13,833 nt of DNA from Gammaproteobacteria bacterium (GTDB taxonomy: Bacteria; Pseudomonadota; Gammaproteobacteria; Pseudomonadales; Azotimanducaceae): positions 1 to 13,833 of the forward strand of contig JABIVN010000098.1 of NCBI GenBank assembly GCA_018667205.1, written 5' to 3'. Below the pieces are notes generated by a model that searched no databases, was not told the DNA's origin, and was given only the letters and a program-made list of their open reading frames with translations. The position numbers were made by a program, and so were the translations under genes. Of this stretch, positions 1 through 7,316 are shown in pieces (positions within the stretch are counted from its first letter, which is position 1; every line of letters starts with the position of its first letter).

Positions 1-1325
1 AATTTCACCAACGTCAACTGGTAGTCAGCGACGGTTTTTCCAAAAACCTTTCTATCCTGCGCGTAATTTAACCCCGTTTCAAACGCAGCCTGCATCACGC
101 CGCAGGCTCTGGCGGCAGTCTGGATACGACCACCCGTGAAGCCCCGCATCGTGAAATAGAAGCCCTTACCTAAGCCTTTTTCTTCGCCGATCATATGCGT
201 AGCGGGCACAAAAAAATTATCAAAGAAAAGGTTAAAGGAATGCATACCCCGGTATCCCAGCGTCGGAATGGAACTGCCTGACAGCTTGCCTCCAGCGTCT
301 TGCGAAACCTCAAACGATTCACCGTCATATTCGGGCTTTTCAACCATGAAAAGGCTTAAGCCACGATGCCCTGCAGAGAGATCTGGGTCAGTCCTTGCAA
401 GGGTAAGCAGCACGCCGGATTTACCCGCAAATGTGCTCCAGGCCTTCGCGCCATTTAATACCCAACCACCATCGACCTGGGTTGCTTTGAGTTTCATAGA
501 CGCGACATCCGAACCATAGTCTGGCTCGGTAATAGCAATGGCACAAAGCGGCCGCCCTTCGGCAATTTTTGGCAACCAATGCTGCTTCTGTTCTTCTGTT
601 CCCCCTTCAATCAAGGCTCTCGCCATAATCTCAGGACGGGTGATAAGGCTGCCTGCCCCACCTAATGATCCTCTTGAAAGCTCTTCGGTCACGACGATCA
701 TCCCCAGGTTGTCTTCCTGGTCGTCTGGCAACAGACCTCCGTATCTTTGGGGAACACTAAGGCCAAAGCAGCCCAACTCCCTGACGCCATCCAGGATCTC
801 GTCGGGGATAATTGTGTTTTCCCCGTGTATCCGCGCTGCCAGCGGCTTCACAACATCTTCGGCAAACTGGCGAAAAGTATCGCCCATCAATAGCTTTTCT
901 TCGTCCAGCCCTCGATCACCAAGGTCGCCCTGGCGCTCGACAATGCGCTTACCCAGGGCTTGCAGGCCGGAAGCGGACAAGAGATCACCACAGACATCAA
1001 GGTCAATCTTTTCAAGGTCAGCACTAACCAAGCCATAATCACCCGGGAAGCGGGCAAAACGCTGCCGTATATTATGTAAGGTTTCTGCAGCAAACGTAGA
1101 CGCTAGCTGGTTTTCGATTTCACCCTTTTCATGGGCATATTCCAGGTAATTCCGCGCGCATTGGAGTTCGGCTGTACTAACTGCGAGATCAGAAGTAGCC
1201 TGCTGATGACTGTCGAGCATATCGACATTCATTTTTCCGTCACGATCACAATGCCTTCGTATGTGGGAAAGTCCGGTTGCGATACAGGCCTCGGTTTCGT
1301 CCAGCGCTGCCTTTAAATTATTCAT
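1..1325 (-). CDS. Acyl-CoA dehydrogenase, methylsuccinyl-CoA dehydrogenase-like (3' end off the window)
   Basis: About 441 residues are visible; the C-terminus lies beyond the left edge. The flavoprotein acyl-CoA dehydrogenase fold begins near residue 141. Recognisable pieces are EELSRG, the substrate/FAD segment AIAITEPDYGSD (Thr266, Glu267, Pro268), NGAKAW, LGYRGM and GGRIQTAARA (Arg400), followed by YAQDRKVFGK. The N-terminal 140 residues are an extra, probably helical, domain that ordinary short-chain acyl-CoA dehydrogenases lack. Methylsuccinyl-CoA dehydrogenase (Mcd) of the ethylmalonyl-CoA pathway has such an extension, and the GRIQTAARA block also resembles Mcd. Expected reaction: FAD-dependent alpha,beta-desaturation of an acyl-CoA in the cytoplasm. 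The ATG shares one base with the TAA of the upstream lyase gene (TAATG), so the two are probably co-transcribed and translationally coupled. The family is clear; the Mcd assignment is an inference, since many acyl-CoA dehydrogenases look alike. Confidence 0.9.
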   Translation of the reverse strand, partial: MNNLKAALDETEACIATGLSHIRRHCDRDGKMNVDMLDSHQQATSDLAVSTAELQCARNYLEYAHEKGEIENQLASTFAAETLHNIRQRFARFPGDYGLVSADLEKIDLDVCGDLLSASGLQALGKRIVERQGDLGDRGLDEEKLLMGDTFRQFAEDVVKPLAARIHGENTIIPDEILDGVRELGCFGLSVPQRYGGLLPDDQEDNLGMIVVTEELSRGSLGGAGSLITRPEIMARALIEGGTEEQKQHWLPKIAEGRPLCAIAITEPDYGSDVASMKLKATQVDGGWVLNGAKAWSTFAGKSGVLLTLARTDPDLSAGHRGLSLFMVEKPEYDGESFEVSQDAGGKLSGSSIPTLGYRGMHSFNLFFDNFFVPATHMIGEEKGLGKGFYFTMRGFTGGRIQTAARACGVMQAAFETGLNYAQDRKVFGKTVADYQLTLVK

Positions 1326-2785
1326 TAGTCTGCCCTTAATCTGTTTTCAACTATTTTTTGGAAAGACCTGCCATGCAGTTCTTTTAATGTAATACCCGTC
1401 GCTAAAGCTTCATTCTCACTCAAAGCGCCACAACTTATACCATTGACAAAAAAGTTAAGTAGCCCCTGCGCAGAGGCGGCATCATCAAATGTATTGCCCA
1501 CCATCGACGCCTGCGCTGCCTGTTCAATAAAGGTGCTTAAACGTGCCTTGGCATCTTCAAGCCCCTCCAGAAAAAAATAATAAAACGCTGCATACCGAAT
1601 GGGCAGCTGCGCGGGGTTCAGATCCCATCCCTGGTAAAACCCGAGACGCAGGCTATGAAGAATGTTTTTAAAATGTTCGCGCCATGCTCGTTGGACAACT
1701 TCAACGTTTTCAGTTTTCTGCTTATCAGTAAGGTCTGCCCCTTTGTTAGGCGGGATTGGCATGATGTTGGTAATGCCGTCACAGATACTAACAGCTGTGC
1801 CGGTCAAGCTGACCTGCATCATCTGTCTGGCGAAATCTGCTGAGGGGTGTCGATGATTCTGATGGTGCGAAGCGATGTTGCAACTGGCGGTATAATCAAA
1901 GGTTCCAAGAATCGCAGAAGTAACCCGCCCCTTCCCTGCATCAATAAGCGCCGGTATACCATTAACGCCCTCCAGGGTAATAATTGACTGGATTGTTTCG
2001 ATCATCAGTTCAATCTTGATGTGTCCCACAGGAAATGCGCATCGCCCTTCGAGTAGCTCCACGCAGGTTAAGAGAGCACTGACCTGTTCCGGGCTGGTGA
2101 CTTTAGGTAGAGTGATAAAGAATGGGTCCGGTAGTACAGCACCCTGTTCTGCAAATGTAGACAAGAAAAGATCAAGCGTCCGAATAGACCTTCGCTTGGT
2201 CTCTTCTGTTAACGACTTTATGCGGATACCTATGAATGGCGGCAATAGTCTATTTTTGACCCCTTCAGCAAGCTCCTCCGCGGCAGAAATCGCATGTCCA
2301 TCTTCCTCTTCATCTGCTCGAGCCCTGTACCCATCCTCAAAGTCCAGCCGCTGATCTTCGATGGCCTCCGTCGCCAACTTATGTGTGACACGTTGATATA
2401 CGGTCGCCAAAATCCCTTCAGGTGTATGGTTAACCTGCCCTTTAAGTGCAGCAGCGAGCGCATCAATGGCTTCTTCCTTTAATGGCAGGGACCCAGCTCC
2501 AGGTAATTCCAGCGCTCGGGCAAACTCGGCGAAATTGGGCGCATAGGCTTTTAGATGCTTCAAGGCCAAACCGCCAAGCTTGTTTGGTGTTTCCTTTTTG
2601 AACAGGTGCGCACCGCCATACAAAGTATGTATTGGTAACCGATCCGGCCTAATCCCCGGGTAGCGCTCACTGAATGCCTTATTAGCAACCTCAAGATTGC
2701 CGTAAACGACCGCGAGGTCTGATTCCTTCAAGCGGGTTTTCAAGTCTGATTTACCAAATTTTTCAAACCGGGAATAGTAAACCAA
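1325..2785 (-). CDS. HpcH/HpaI aldolase/citrate lyase family protein (DUF6986-like)
   Basis: A protein of 486 residues if translation starts at the TTG at 2785. It resembles the DUF6986 branch of the CitE/HpcH TIM-barrel lyases: PIHTLYGGAHLF (residues 51-62), a LATEAIEDQRLDFEDGY block (137-153), GIRIKSL (186-192), IELMIET (258-264) and GTFDYTASC (294-302). In CitE-like enzymes acidic residues in the last two blocks bind Mg2+ and the arginine contacts the CoA ester or carboxylate. The family makes or breaks C-C bonds in beta-hydroxyacyl-CoA or 2-oxo acid substrates; the substrate of this branch is not known to me. It precedes the dehydrogenase gene with a TAATG overlap. The start is uncertain: no ATG exists in the N-terminal region, the frame stays open to about 2860, TTG at 2785 lacks a Shine-Dalgarno match, and TTG at 2743 is an alternative closer to the usual family start. 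Confidence 0.85.
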   Translation of the reverse strand: MVYYSRFEKFGKSDLKTRLKESDLAVVYGNLEVANKAFSERYPGIRPDRLPIHTLYGGAHLFKKETPNKLGGLALKHLKAYAPNFAEFARALELPGAGSLPLKEEAIDALAAALKGQVNHTPEGILATVYQRVTHKLATEAIEDQRLDFEDGYRARADEEEDGHAISAAEELAEGVKNRLLPPFIGIRIKSLTEETKRRSIRTLDLFLSTFAEQGAVLPDPFFITLPKVTSPEQVSALLTCVELLEGRCAFPVGHIKIELMIETIQSIITLEGVNGIPALIDAGKGRVTSAILGTFDYTASCNIASHHQNHRHPSADFARQMMQVSLTGTAVSICDGITNIMPIPPNKGADLTDKQKTENVEVVQRAWREHFKNILHSLRLGFYQGWDLNPAQLPIRYAAFYYFFLEGLEDAKARLSTFIEQAAQASMVGNTFDDAASAQGLLNFFVNGISCGALSENEALATGITLKELHGRSFQKIVENRLRAD

Positions 2786-2800
2786 TTTTGACCAAAATTG
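2783..2800. promoter_or_regulatory. Inverted repeat, candidate operator
   Basis: CAATTTTG and CAAAATTG form a perfect 8-bp inverted repeat separated by AC, giving an 18-bp dyad. It overlaps the TTG start candidate of the lyase gene and the weak -10 region of a possible minus-strand promoter, where a repressor would act. It also lies about 80 bp upstream of hemF. The symmetry is directly visible; a regulatory role is inferred and no cognate regulator is identified. Confidence 0.45.
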
Positions 2801-2823
2801 TGGCGTTTCGCGACTAATGTCAA
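2795..2823 (-). promoter_or_regulatory. Possible sigma70 promoter of the lyase/dehydrogenase pair
   Basis: On the minus strand a perfect TTGACA -35 box occupies 2823-2818. It is followed by a 17-base spacer and CAATTT at 2800-2795 as a poor -10 box. Predicted initiation near 2788 would place the TTG at 2785 almost at the transcript's 5' end, implying near-leaderless translation or a downstream start. The weak -10 keeps confidence low. Confidence 0.3.
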
Positions 2824-2879
2824 TGTAATTGATATTGGAATTAGGTACAGTTGGCAGCCTCTAAAAACGGTGACAAGTC

Positions 2880-3791
2880 GTGACAACAGCTCCTTCAATC
2901 CAGGCCGTAAAGGATTACTTTCTAAACCTGCAGGCATCCATCTGCAAGACGTTGGAAGAAATCGATGGTGATGCAATATTCAGCGTCGAGAACATCGAAA
3001 CCAATGGTGGTGGTCTATCCCGGCCAAGGGTCATCGACAATGGCCCTCACATTGAGCGAGGCGCCGTTCAGTTTACTCACTCAGTCGGAGATTCTCTGCC
3101 GCCAGCCGCTAGTGGCAGAAACCCGCACTTGGCAGGTCGAGGTTTTCAGGCTGCCGCTATTTCAATGATCATGCACCCACGAAACCCCTACGCGCCAACT
3201 TTTCATGCGAATCTTCGGTTTTTCCTGATCGATAATGAACATTGGCATTTTGGCGGAGGTTTTGACCTGACGCCCTACTACCCGTTTGCTGAGGATGTCT
3301 TGCATTGGCACAGGGTCGCTGAAAGCGCCTGCGCGCCGTTCAGTCCCGACCTGTATAGCCGGTTAAAAAAATGGTGTGATGAATACTTTTACTTGAGCCA
3401 CCGACAGGAACCCCGAGGGGTTGGCGGCTTGTTCTTCGACGACTGGCGCGAGGGTGGATTTGAAGCAAGTTTCGACCTAACTCGAAGTATAGGGGATCGC
3501 ATCCTGGACGCTTATGTCCCAATACTTGAACGCAGGAAAGACACTGCCTACGGCGAACGGGAAACTGAATTTCAATTATACAGGCGCGGCCGCTACGCAG
3601 AGTTTAACCTTGCGATTGATCGTGGGACACGTTACGGAATACAGTCAGGCAGAAGAATTGAGTCGGTGTTGGCCAGCATGCCACCTCGGGCAATTTGGAA
3701 GTATAACTGGCAGCCCGAAGCGGGCTCCCCTGAAGCGGTTCTCTACGACGAGTATCTAAAATCTCGCGACTGGTTATCTGAATTAGCCTAA
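2880..3791 (+). CDS. hemF: Oxygen-dependent coproporphyrinogen III oxidase
   Basis: HemF oxidatively decarboxylates two propionates of coproporphyrinogen III to give protoporphyrinogen IX, using O2, in the cytoplasm; it is a late step of haem synthesis. The 303-residue length is close to E. coli HemF (299) and similarity spans the whole protein. Visible signatures are the NGGGLSR loop (42-48), HPRNPYAPTFHAN (99-111), WHFGGGFDLTPYY (122-134), LHWHR (141-145), KKWCDEYFYLSHR (163-175), RGVGGLFFDD (179-188) and FQLYRRGRYAEFNL (231-244). His99, His109, His144 and His174 match the conserved histidines proposed to bind metal in the family. The start is GTG with only a weak upstream ribosome site. 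It is divergent from the lyase gene and 33 bases upstream of the aminotransferase, so it likely leads a three-gene transcript. A phenylalanine replaces the usual Ser in PTSHAN. Confidence 0.97.
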   Translation: MTTAPSIQAVKDYFLNLQASICKTLEEIDGDAIFSVENIETNGGGLSRPRVIDNGPHIERGAVQFTHSVGDSLPPAASGRNPHLAGRGFQAAAISMIMHPRNPYAPTFHANLRFFLIDNEHWHFGGGFDLTPYYPFAEDVLHWHRVAESACAPFSPDLYSRLKKWCDEYFYLSHRQEPRGVGGLFFDDWREGGFEASFDLTRSIGDRILDAYVPILERRKDTAYGERETEFQLYRRGRYAEFNLAIDRGTRYGIQSGRRIESVLASMPPRAIWKYNWQPEAGSPEAVLYDEYLKSRDWLSELA

Positions 3792-3824
3792 GATACGGAG
3801 TGTCTACCTGGAAAAAATTGTTGC

Positions 3825-4976
3825 ATGAAAATCGTTTCAAAGCTGCCTGAAGTCGGCACCACCATATTCAGCATCATGTCCAGCATGGCGGCACAATACG
3901 ATGCGATAAATCTCTCCCAGGGTTACCCTGATTTTGATGTCCCATCTGAACTGGCTGAACGCCTGAACCATTACACTGTTTCAGGCTATAACCAGTATCC
4001 TCCAATGCATGGCGTTGCCTATTTACGAGAGCAGATTGCAAGGAAAGTGAATGAGCTTTACGCGGTCTCAGCGAATGTAGATTCAGAAATCACCATCACT
4101 TCCGGCGCCACTGAGGCGCTCTTTGTGGCGATTCAAACCTTGGTTGGCAATGGCGATGAAGTGATTGTGTTCGATCCTGCTTTCGACAGTTACGACCCAG
4201 CGATTAGACTCGCCGGTGGTAAAACAATCCATATTCCGTTGTCGGGTAACAGCTTCAGCATCGACTGGGAGCGAGTCCGCGAAAGCATTACCCCGCGAAC
4301 TAAAGCCATCATCATAAATTCGCCACATAACCCAACTGGGTCCGTGATCTCGAGAGTAGATTTGGACCAGCTAGCCGAACTGGCGTCTAACAATGATCTT
4401 GTCGTTATTTCGGACGAAGTTTATGAACATATGGTGTTTGATGGCCAACAACACAACACCGTCGCAGCGCACCCGGGTCTTCGTGACCGATCGTTTGTCA
4501 TTTCGTCTTTTGGTAAAACCTATCATGCCACTGGCTGGAAGGTGGGTTACTGCATCGCCGCACCAGCGCTGACCATCGAATTTAGAAAAATTCATCAATT
4601 CGTGACATTTACGACCCACACGCCAACGCAGTGGGCGATTGCCGATTACATGGATCACCACCCCGAGCATCACCGGGGTCTTCCTGCTTTTTACCAGGAA
4701 AAACGAGACCTGTTTTCCCAGGCGCTTAAAGAGATTGGTTTTGGCCTTGTGCCAAGCCGTGGAACCTATTTTCAGGTGGTCACCTACGATGCGCTTTCCG
4801 ACCTTCCCGATATCGAGTTTGTAAAAGTGTTAACTCAAAAAGTGGGCGTCGCAGCGATACCCGTCTCAGTGTTTTGTGACGCTCCGGCGGAACTCAGTTT
4901 GGTAAGGTTTTGTTTCGCGAAGAAAAACGACACCCTTTTGGAAGCTGCCCATCGCCTCGAAAGCCATTTCTCATGA
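3825..4976 (+). CDS. ybdL: Methionine/glutamine-type aminotransferase (YbdL-like, PLP-dependent)
   Basis: A class I/II fold-type I aminotransferase of 383 residues. It shows the substrate loop INLSQGYPDFDVP (28-40), SGATEAL (93-99), NSPHNPTG (165-172), SDEVYEHMVFDG (196-207), the PLP lysine in SSFGKTYHATGWKVGY (Lys231) and the carboxylate-binding arginine in LVRFCFAKK (Arg361). The SQGFPDF-type start and the HATGWKVGY block are typical of the YbdL / kynurenine-glutamine aminotransferase group, which transaminates methionine and aromatic amino acids with 2-oxo acids. Its TGA stop overlaps the ATG of the omega-amidase gene by four bases (ATGA). That partner strongly suggests a glutamine transaminase-omega-amidase cycle that regenerates methionine from 4-methylthio-2-oxobutanoate. 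The exact substrate range is inferred from family and context. Confidence 0.92.
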   Translation: MKIVSKLPEVGTTIFSIMSSMAAQYDAINLSQGYPDFDVPSELAERLNHYTVSGYNQYPPMHGVAYLREQIARKVNELYAVSANVDSEITITSGATEALFVAIQTLVGNGDEVIVFDPAFDSYDPAIRLAGGKTIHIPLSGNSFSIDWERVRESITPRTKAIIINSPHNPTGSVISRVDLDQLAELASNNDLVVISDEVYEHMVFDGQQHNTVAAHPGLRDRSFVISSFGKTYHATGWKVGYCIAAPALTIEFRKIHQFVTFTTHTPTQWAIADYMDHHPEHHRGLPAFYQEKRDLFSQALKEIGFGLVPSRGTYFQVVTYDALSDLPDIEFVKVLTQKVGVAAIPVSVFCDAPAELSLVRFCFAKKNDTLLEAAHRLESHFS

Positions 4977-5737
4977 CCGACTTCCATCTGATACAGAGTG
5001 ATCTGACCTGGGAGGACATCGACGTAAACCTTAAGCATCTGGAACGGCAGATCAGTAGTATCCATTCAGGTGCCATTATACTGCCTGAAATGTTCTCCAC
5101 AGGGTTCTCCATGAACTCAGCGAAACTGGCGGAAAGCATGATGGGGAAAACCGTGACCTGGTTAAAGGAGCAGGCAAGGCTTAAACAGGTTTACATCTGT
5201 GGAAGTATTATCATCGAAGAAAATGGCCGTTATTTTAACCGGTTTCTCTGGGTGTCTCCTAACGGCGTGGTGACCGCTTATGACAAACGCCATCTGTTCA
5301 GAATGGCCGGCGAACATAACCACTATTCCGCAGGTTCAGACCGGGTGCAGCTACGTATCAATGATATACAGTTACGACCACAGGTTTGTTACGATCTTAG
5401 ATTCCCCGCATGGAGCAGAAACACTACCGGCTATGATGTCTTGTTGTATGTCGCAAATTGGCCAGCCGCCAGGCGGGCGCATTGGATGACTCTGCTCCAG
5501 GCGCGCGCAATTGAAAACCTGGCCTATGTCATTGCGGTAAACAGGGTGGGCAAAGACGGTAACGAGCTAGTCTATGCAGGCGACTCGTGCGTCATTGATC
5601 CGTGGGGTAATTATTTGCTCAAGATGGATGCCGAGGAAGGAATAGGTTCCGTAAAGTTGGACCTGGGTTCGTTGCGAGAGTATCGCGAAGCTTTTCCTGC
5701 ACATCTCGATGCAGATGTTCTGGAGATCAAAACTTAA
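4973..5737 (+). CDS. yafV: Omega-amidase of the nitrilase (CN-hydrolase) superfamily, YafV-like
   Basis: A 254-residue protein with the nitrilase catalytic triad in order: Glu39 in ILPEMFSTGF, Lys105 in YDKRHLF, and Cys139 in PQVCYDLRFP. The MFSTGFSMN segment and the RHLFRMAGEH block are characteristic of YafV/Nit2 omega-amidases, which hydrolyse 2-oxoglutaramate (or 2-oxosuccinamate) to 2-oxoglutarate and ammonia. This pulls glutamine-dependent transamination forward and fits the overlapping aminotransferase gene just upstream. I start at the ATG at 4973 because it forms an ATGA overlap with the upstream stop and gives the family N-terminus; the frame is open further upstream to 4910, but that would add 21 unrelated residues read out of frame from the aminotransferase gene. 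No strong intrinsic terminator follows. Confidence 0.95.
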   Translation: MTDFHLIQSDLTWEDIDVNLKHLERQISSIHSGAIILPEMFSTGFSMNSAKLAESMMGKTVTWLKEQARLKQVYICGSIIIEENGRYFNRFLWVSPNGVVTAYDKRHLFRMAGEHNHYSAGSDRVQLRINDIQLRPQVCYDLRFPAWSRNTTGYDVLLYVANWPAARRAHWMTLLQARAIENLAYVIAVNRVGKDGNELVYAGDSCVIDPWGNYLLKMDAEEGIGSVKLDLGSLREYREAFPAHLDADVLEIKT

Positions 5738-5808
5738 GCAAGACCTTAAAGCTCGCCCTCGCGCGCAGTAAAGCTACGTGCAAGCAAACATAGAAGGCTC
5801 TTTTTTAC

Positions 5809-5838
5809 CTTAGGTTCTTCTAGCTTAGGTTCTTTTAC
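5809..5838. repeat. 15-bp tandem repeat, two copies
   Basis: CTTAGGTTCTTCTAG is followed directly by CTTAGGTTCTTTTAC, differing at the two variable 3' positions. The core GCTTAGGTTCT recurs once more at 6181-6191, just before the MraY-like start codon. Only the sequence identity is observed; no function is known. Confidence 0.7.
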
Positions 5839-5886
5839 CGATTCTGGATCACGCATATAGCCGACGCACACGCTTATTAGCGCTGG

Positions 5887-5938
5887 TCGAGGACATAATG
5901 TGAGGACATAGTGTGAGCACATAGTGTGAGCAGACAGT
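5887..5938. repeat. 13-bp tandem repeat, four degenerate copies
   Basis: Four adjacent 13-base units are present: TCGAGGACATAAT, GTGAGGACATAGT, GTGAGCACATAGT and GTGAGCAGACAGT. They drift progressively from left to right, as in a slippage-generated minisatellite. The unit is not a multiple of three, which argues against a coding repeat. Direct repeats without spacers rule out a CRISPR array. Confidence 0.8.
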
Positions 5939-6142
5939 GCCAGAACTGTCAGGGATATCACCTTAGATGCAGCACCACGTCGCTTGGCCGCTTCTAGAGA
6001 CAGGATTACATCATCAGCAATGCCGACGCTGAGCGTCGAAAACGAGCTATTTGATCGGCTTATAGAGGCCAAGTGTGTTGGGTTAAGCCATTAATGGCAT
6101 CTTTCGGACGACATTTCTCCTATAATCTCCAGCAAGCATTCA

Positions 6143-6170
6143 TTGTTCTGGCCACATTAGCGCCTATACT
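6143..6170 (+). promoter_or_regulatory. Candidate sigma70 promoter for the MraY-like gene
   Basis: TTGTTC (6143-6148) and TATACT (6165-6170) are separated by 16 bases and would start transcription about 20 bases before the GTG at 6198. A second perfect TATAAT lies at 6121-6126 but lacks a good -35 box. Confidence 0.45.
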
Positions 6171-6197
6171 CACTCACTTTGCTTAGGTTCTATCGCT

Positions 6198-7247
6198 GTG
6201 CTCTACAACCTCGGACAATACCTCGCGGACTTTGCCGGTCCATTCCGGCTTCTTGTTTCGTACATCTTCCTTGCTGGACTTGGTACTGCGCTGGGTGCTT
6301 TTCTGACCTGGTGGCTACTGCCGCGCTACTGGCACCTCCTACCGCGTGACAAGGGTCGTGAATATGCGATAGATGCGGAAAAAAGTATCGGCAAACCCAT
6401 TTCAGCAGGACTCTTCTTCATACCGATTTTTGTGATTTTATGCATCTTGGTGGTACCTTTTGACTGGCAATTCATAGGCATTCTTGCGTGTATCACCGCG
6501 GCGATGATCGTGGGGTTTTTGGACGACCGGTCAGATGGGGGCTGGAGCGAGTACAGATTGGGTGCTATTGACCTAATCATCGCGGTTGTTGCCTCAATGG
6601 TGATCTGTGAGTTGGAGCCTTTTACGCTCTGGTTACCACTCTATAAAGATGCCATTATCCTTAGTCCCCTGTTGTTTATTCCGGGCGCAACGATCCTTAT
6701 CTGGGTCTCCATCAACGCAACCAACTGCACTGACGGCGTTGATGGCCTTTCTGCTAGTCTTTCCTGTATGGGACTAGTGTTTCTTGGCGCTATTCTTTAC
6801 GGCATCGTCGGGCACGAATTAATCGCCTCTTATCTGCTAGTACCGCACTACGAACAGGGTGCTGATTGGGCCATCATGGCATTTGTGATGATCGGATGCC
6901 TGTCAGGATACTTATGGCATAACAGTTACCCCAGTGCCGTTCTGATGGGCGATGCTGGCTCCAGGCCAATTGGCTTGTTACTTGGCGTGTTAGTGCTTGC
7001 CTGTGGCAACCCATTTCTCATTCTAGTCGTCGCATTTATGGTTTTGGTCAATGGTGCGACAGGCATACTCAAGGTTGCCCTGCTTCGATTCTTGAAGGTT
7101 GGGATTTTTGGTCAAGTTCGATATCCACTGCACGACCATGTGCGCCACAACATGGGCTGGTCTAACACCCAGGTCCTGATCAGGTTTATGCTCCTTCAAG
7201 CAGTTGGTACACCAATACTGCTAGTCTTGCTGCTAAAAGTCAGGTAA
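6198..7247 (+). CDS. MraY-like polyprenyl-phosphate sugar-phosphate transferase (MraY/WecA superfamily paralogue)
   Basis: A 349-residue, strongly hydrophobic protein with about ten predicted membrane segments. Superfamily enzymes move a sugar-1-phosphate from a UDP-sugar to undecaprenyl phosphate at the inner membrane. MraY features are visible in order: an AEKSIGKPISAG loop (60-71) in place of HFSKRGTPTMGG, GFLDD with the Mg2+ aspartates Asp109-Asp110, NATNCTDGVDGL (173-184), YEQGADW, HNSYPSAVLMGDAGS (241-255, Asp252) and a C-terminal LKVR identical to E. coli MraY. The canonical PIHHHYELKGW motif is instead PLHDHVRHNMGW (Pro310-Trp321), so one of the three histidines is an aspartate. It is not in a division/cell-wall gene cluster, so it is probably a paralogue acting on another sugar nucleotide or glycan. 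The start is GTG with a weak ribosome site. Confidence is high for the superfamily and low for the substrate. Confidence 0.88.
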   Translation: MLYNLGQYLADFAGPFRLLVSYIFLAGLGTALGAFLTWWLLPRYWHLLPRDKGREYAIDAEKSIGKPISAGLFFIPIFVILCILVVPFDWQFIGILACITAAMIVGFLDDRSDGGWSEYRLGAIDLIIAVVASMVICELEPFTLWLPLYKDAIILSPLLFIPGATILIWVSINATNCTDGVDGLSASLSCMGLVFLGAILYGIVGHELIASYLLVPHYEQGADWAIMAFVMIGCLSGYLWHNSYPSAVLMGDAGSRPIGLLLGVLVLACGNPFLILVVAFMVLVNGATGILKVALLRFLKVGIFGQVRYPLHDHVRHNMGWSNTQVLIRFMLLQAVGTPILLVLLLKVR

Positions 7248-7316
7248 TTCAGAAGGTTATTAGGCTATTTTAATTTACTTTCTCTGCACTTTCCGCGAAT
7301 ATGATAGGCTCAACAC

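Larger units (their letters stand above)
5738..6197. other. Non-coding stretch with short tandem repeats and inverted repeats
   Basis: I see no convincing gene here. A minus-strand frame at 5746-6072 is open for 108 codons, but it starts with TTG, crosses two short tandem repeats and resembles nothing I know. The stretch holds two tandem repeats (5809-5838 and 5887-5938), a CGACGC-TGA-GCGTCG hairpin at 6024-6038, a 12-bp palindrome GCCATTAATGGC at 6087-6098, and a plausible promoter for the MraY-like gene near its right end. A run of six T at 5801-5806 follows the omega-amidase gene without a clear hairpin. Confidence 0.6.

Noticed and set aside
538..1038. Plus-strand 166-codon open frame
   Set aside because: It lies antisense to the acyl-CoA dehydrogenase, whose motifs are clear on the minus strand; the translated product is low in recognisable structure.
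4910..4972. Longer omega-amidase starting upstream
   Set aside because: The extra 21 residues are an out-of-frame reading of the aminotransferase C-terminus; the ATGA overlap at 4973 gives the family N-terminus.
5887..5938. CRISPR array
   Set aside because: Units are 13 bp, directly adjacent without spacers, and degenerate; this is a minisatellite. The same applies to 7710-7761.
5746..6072. A 108-codon minus-strand open frame
   Set aside because: TTG start without a ribosome site, passes through two short tandem repeats whose 13-bp unit is not a multiple of three, and resembles no family I know.
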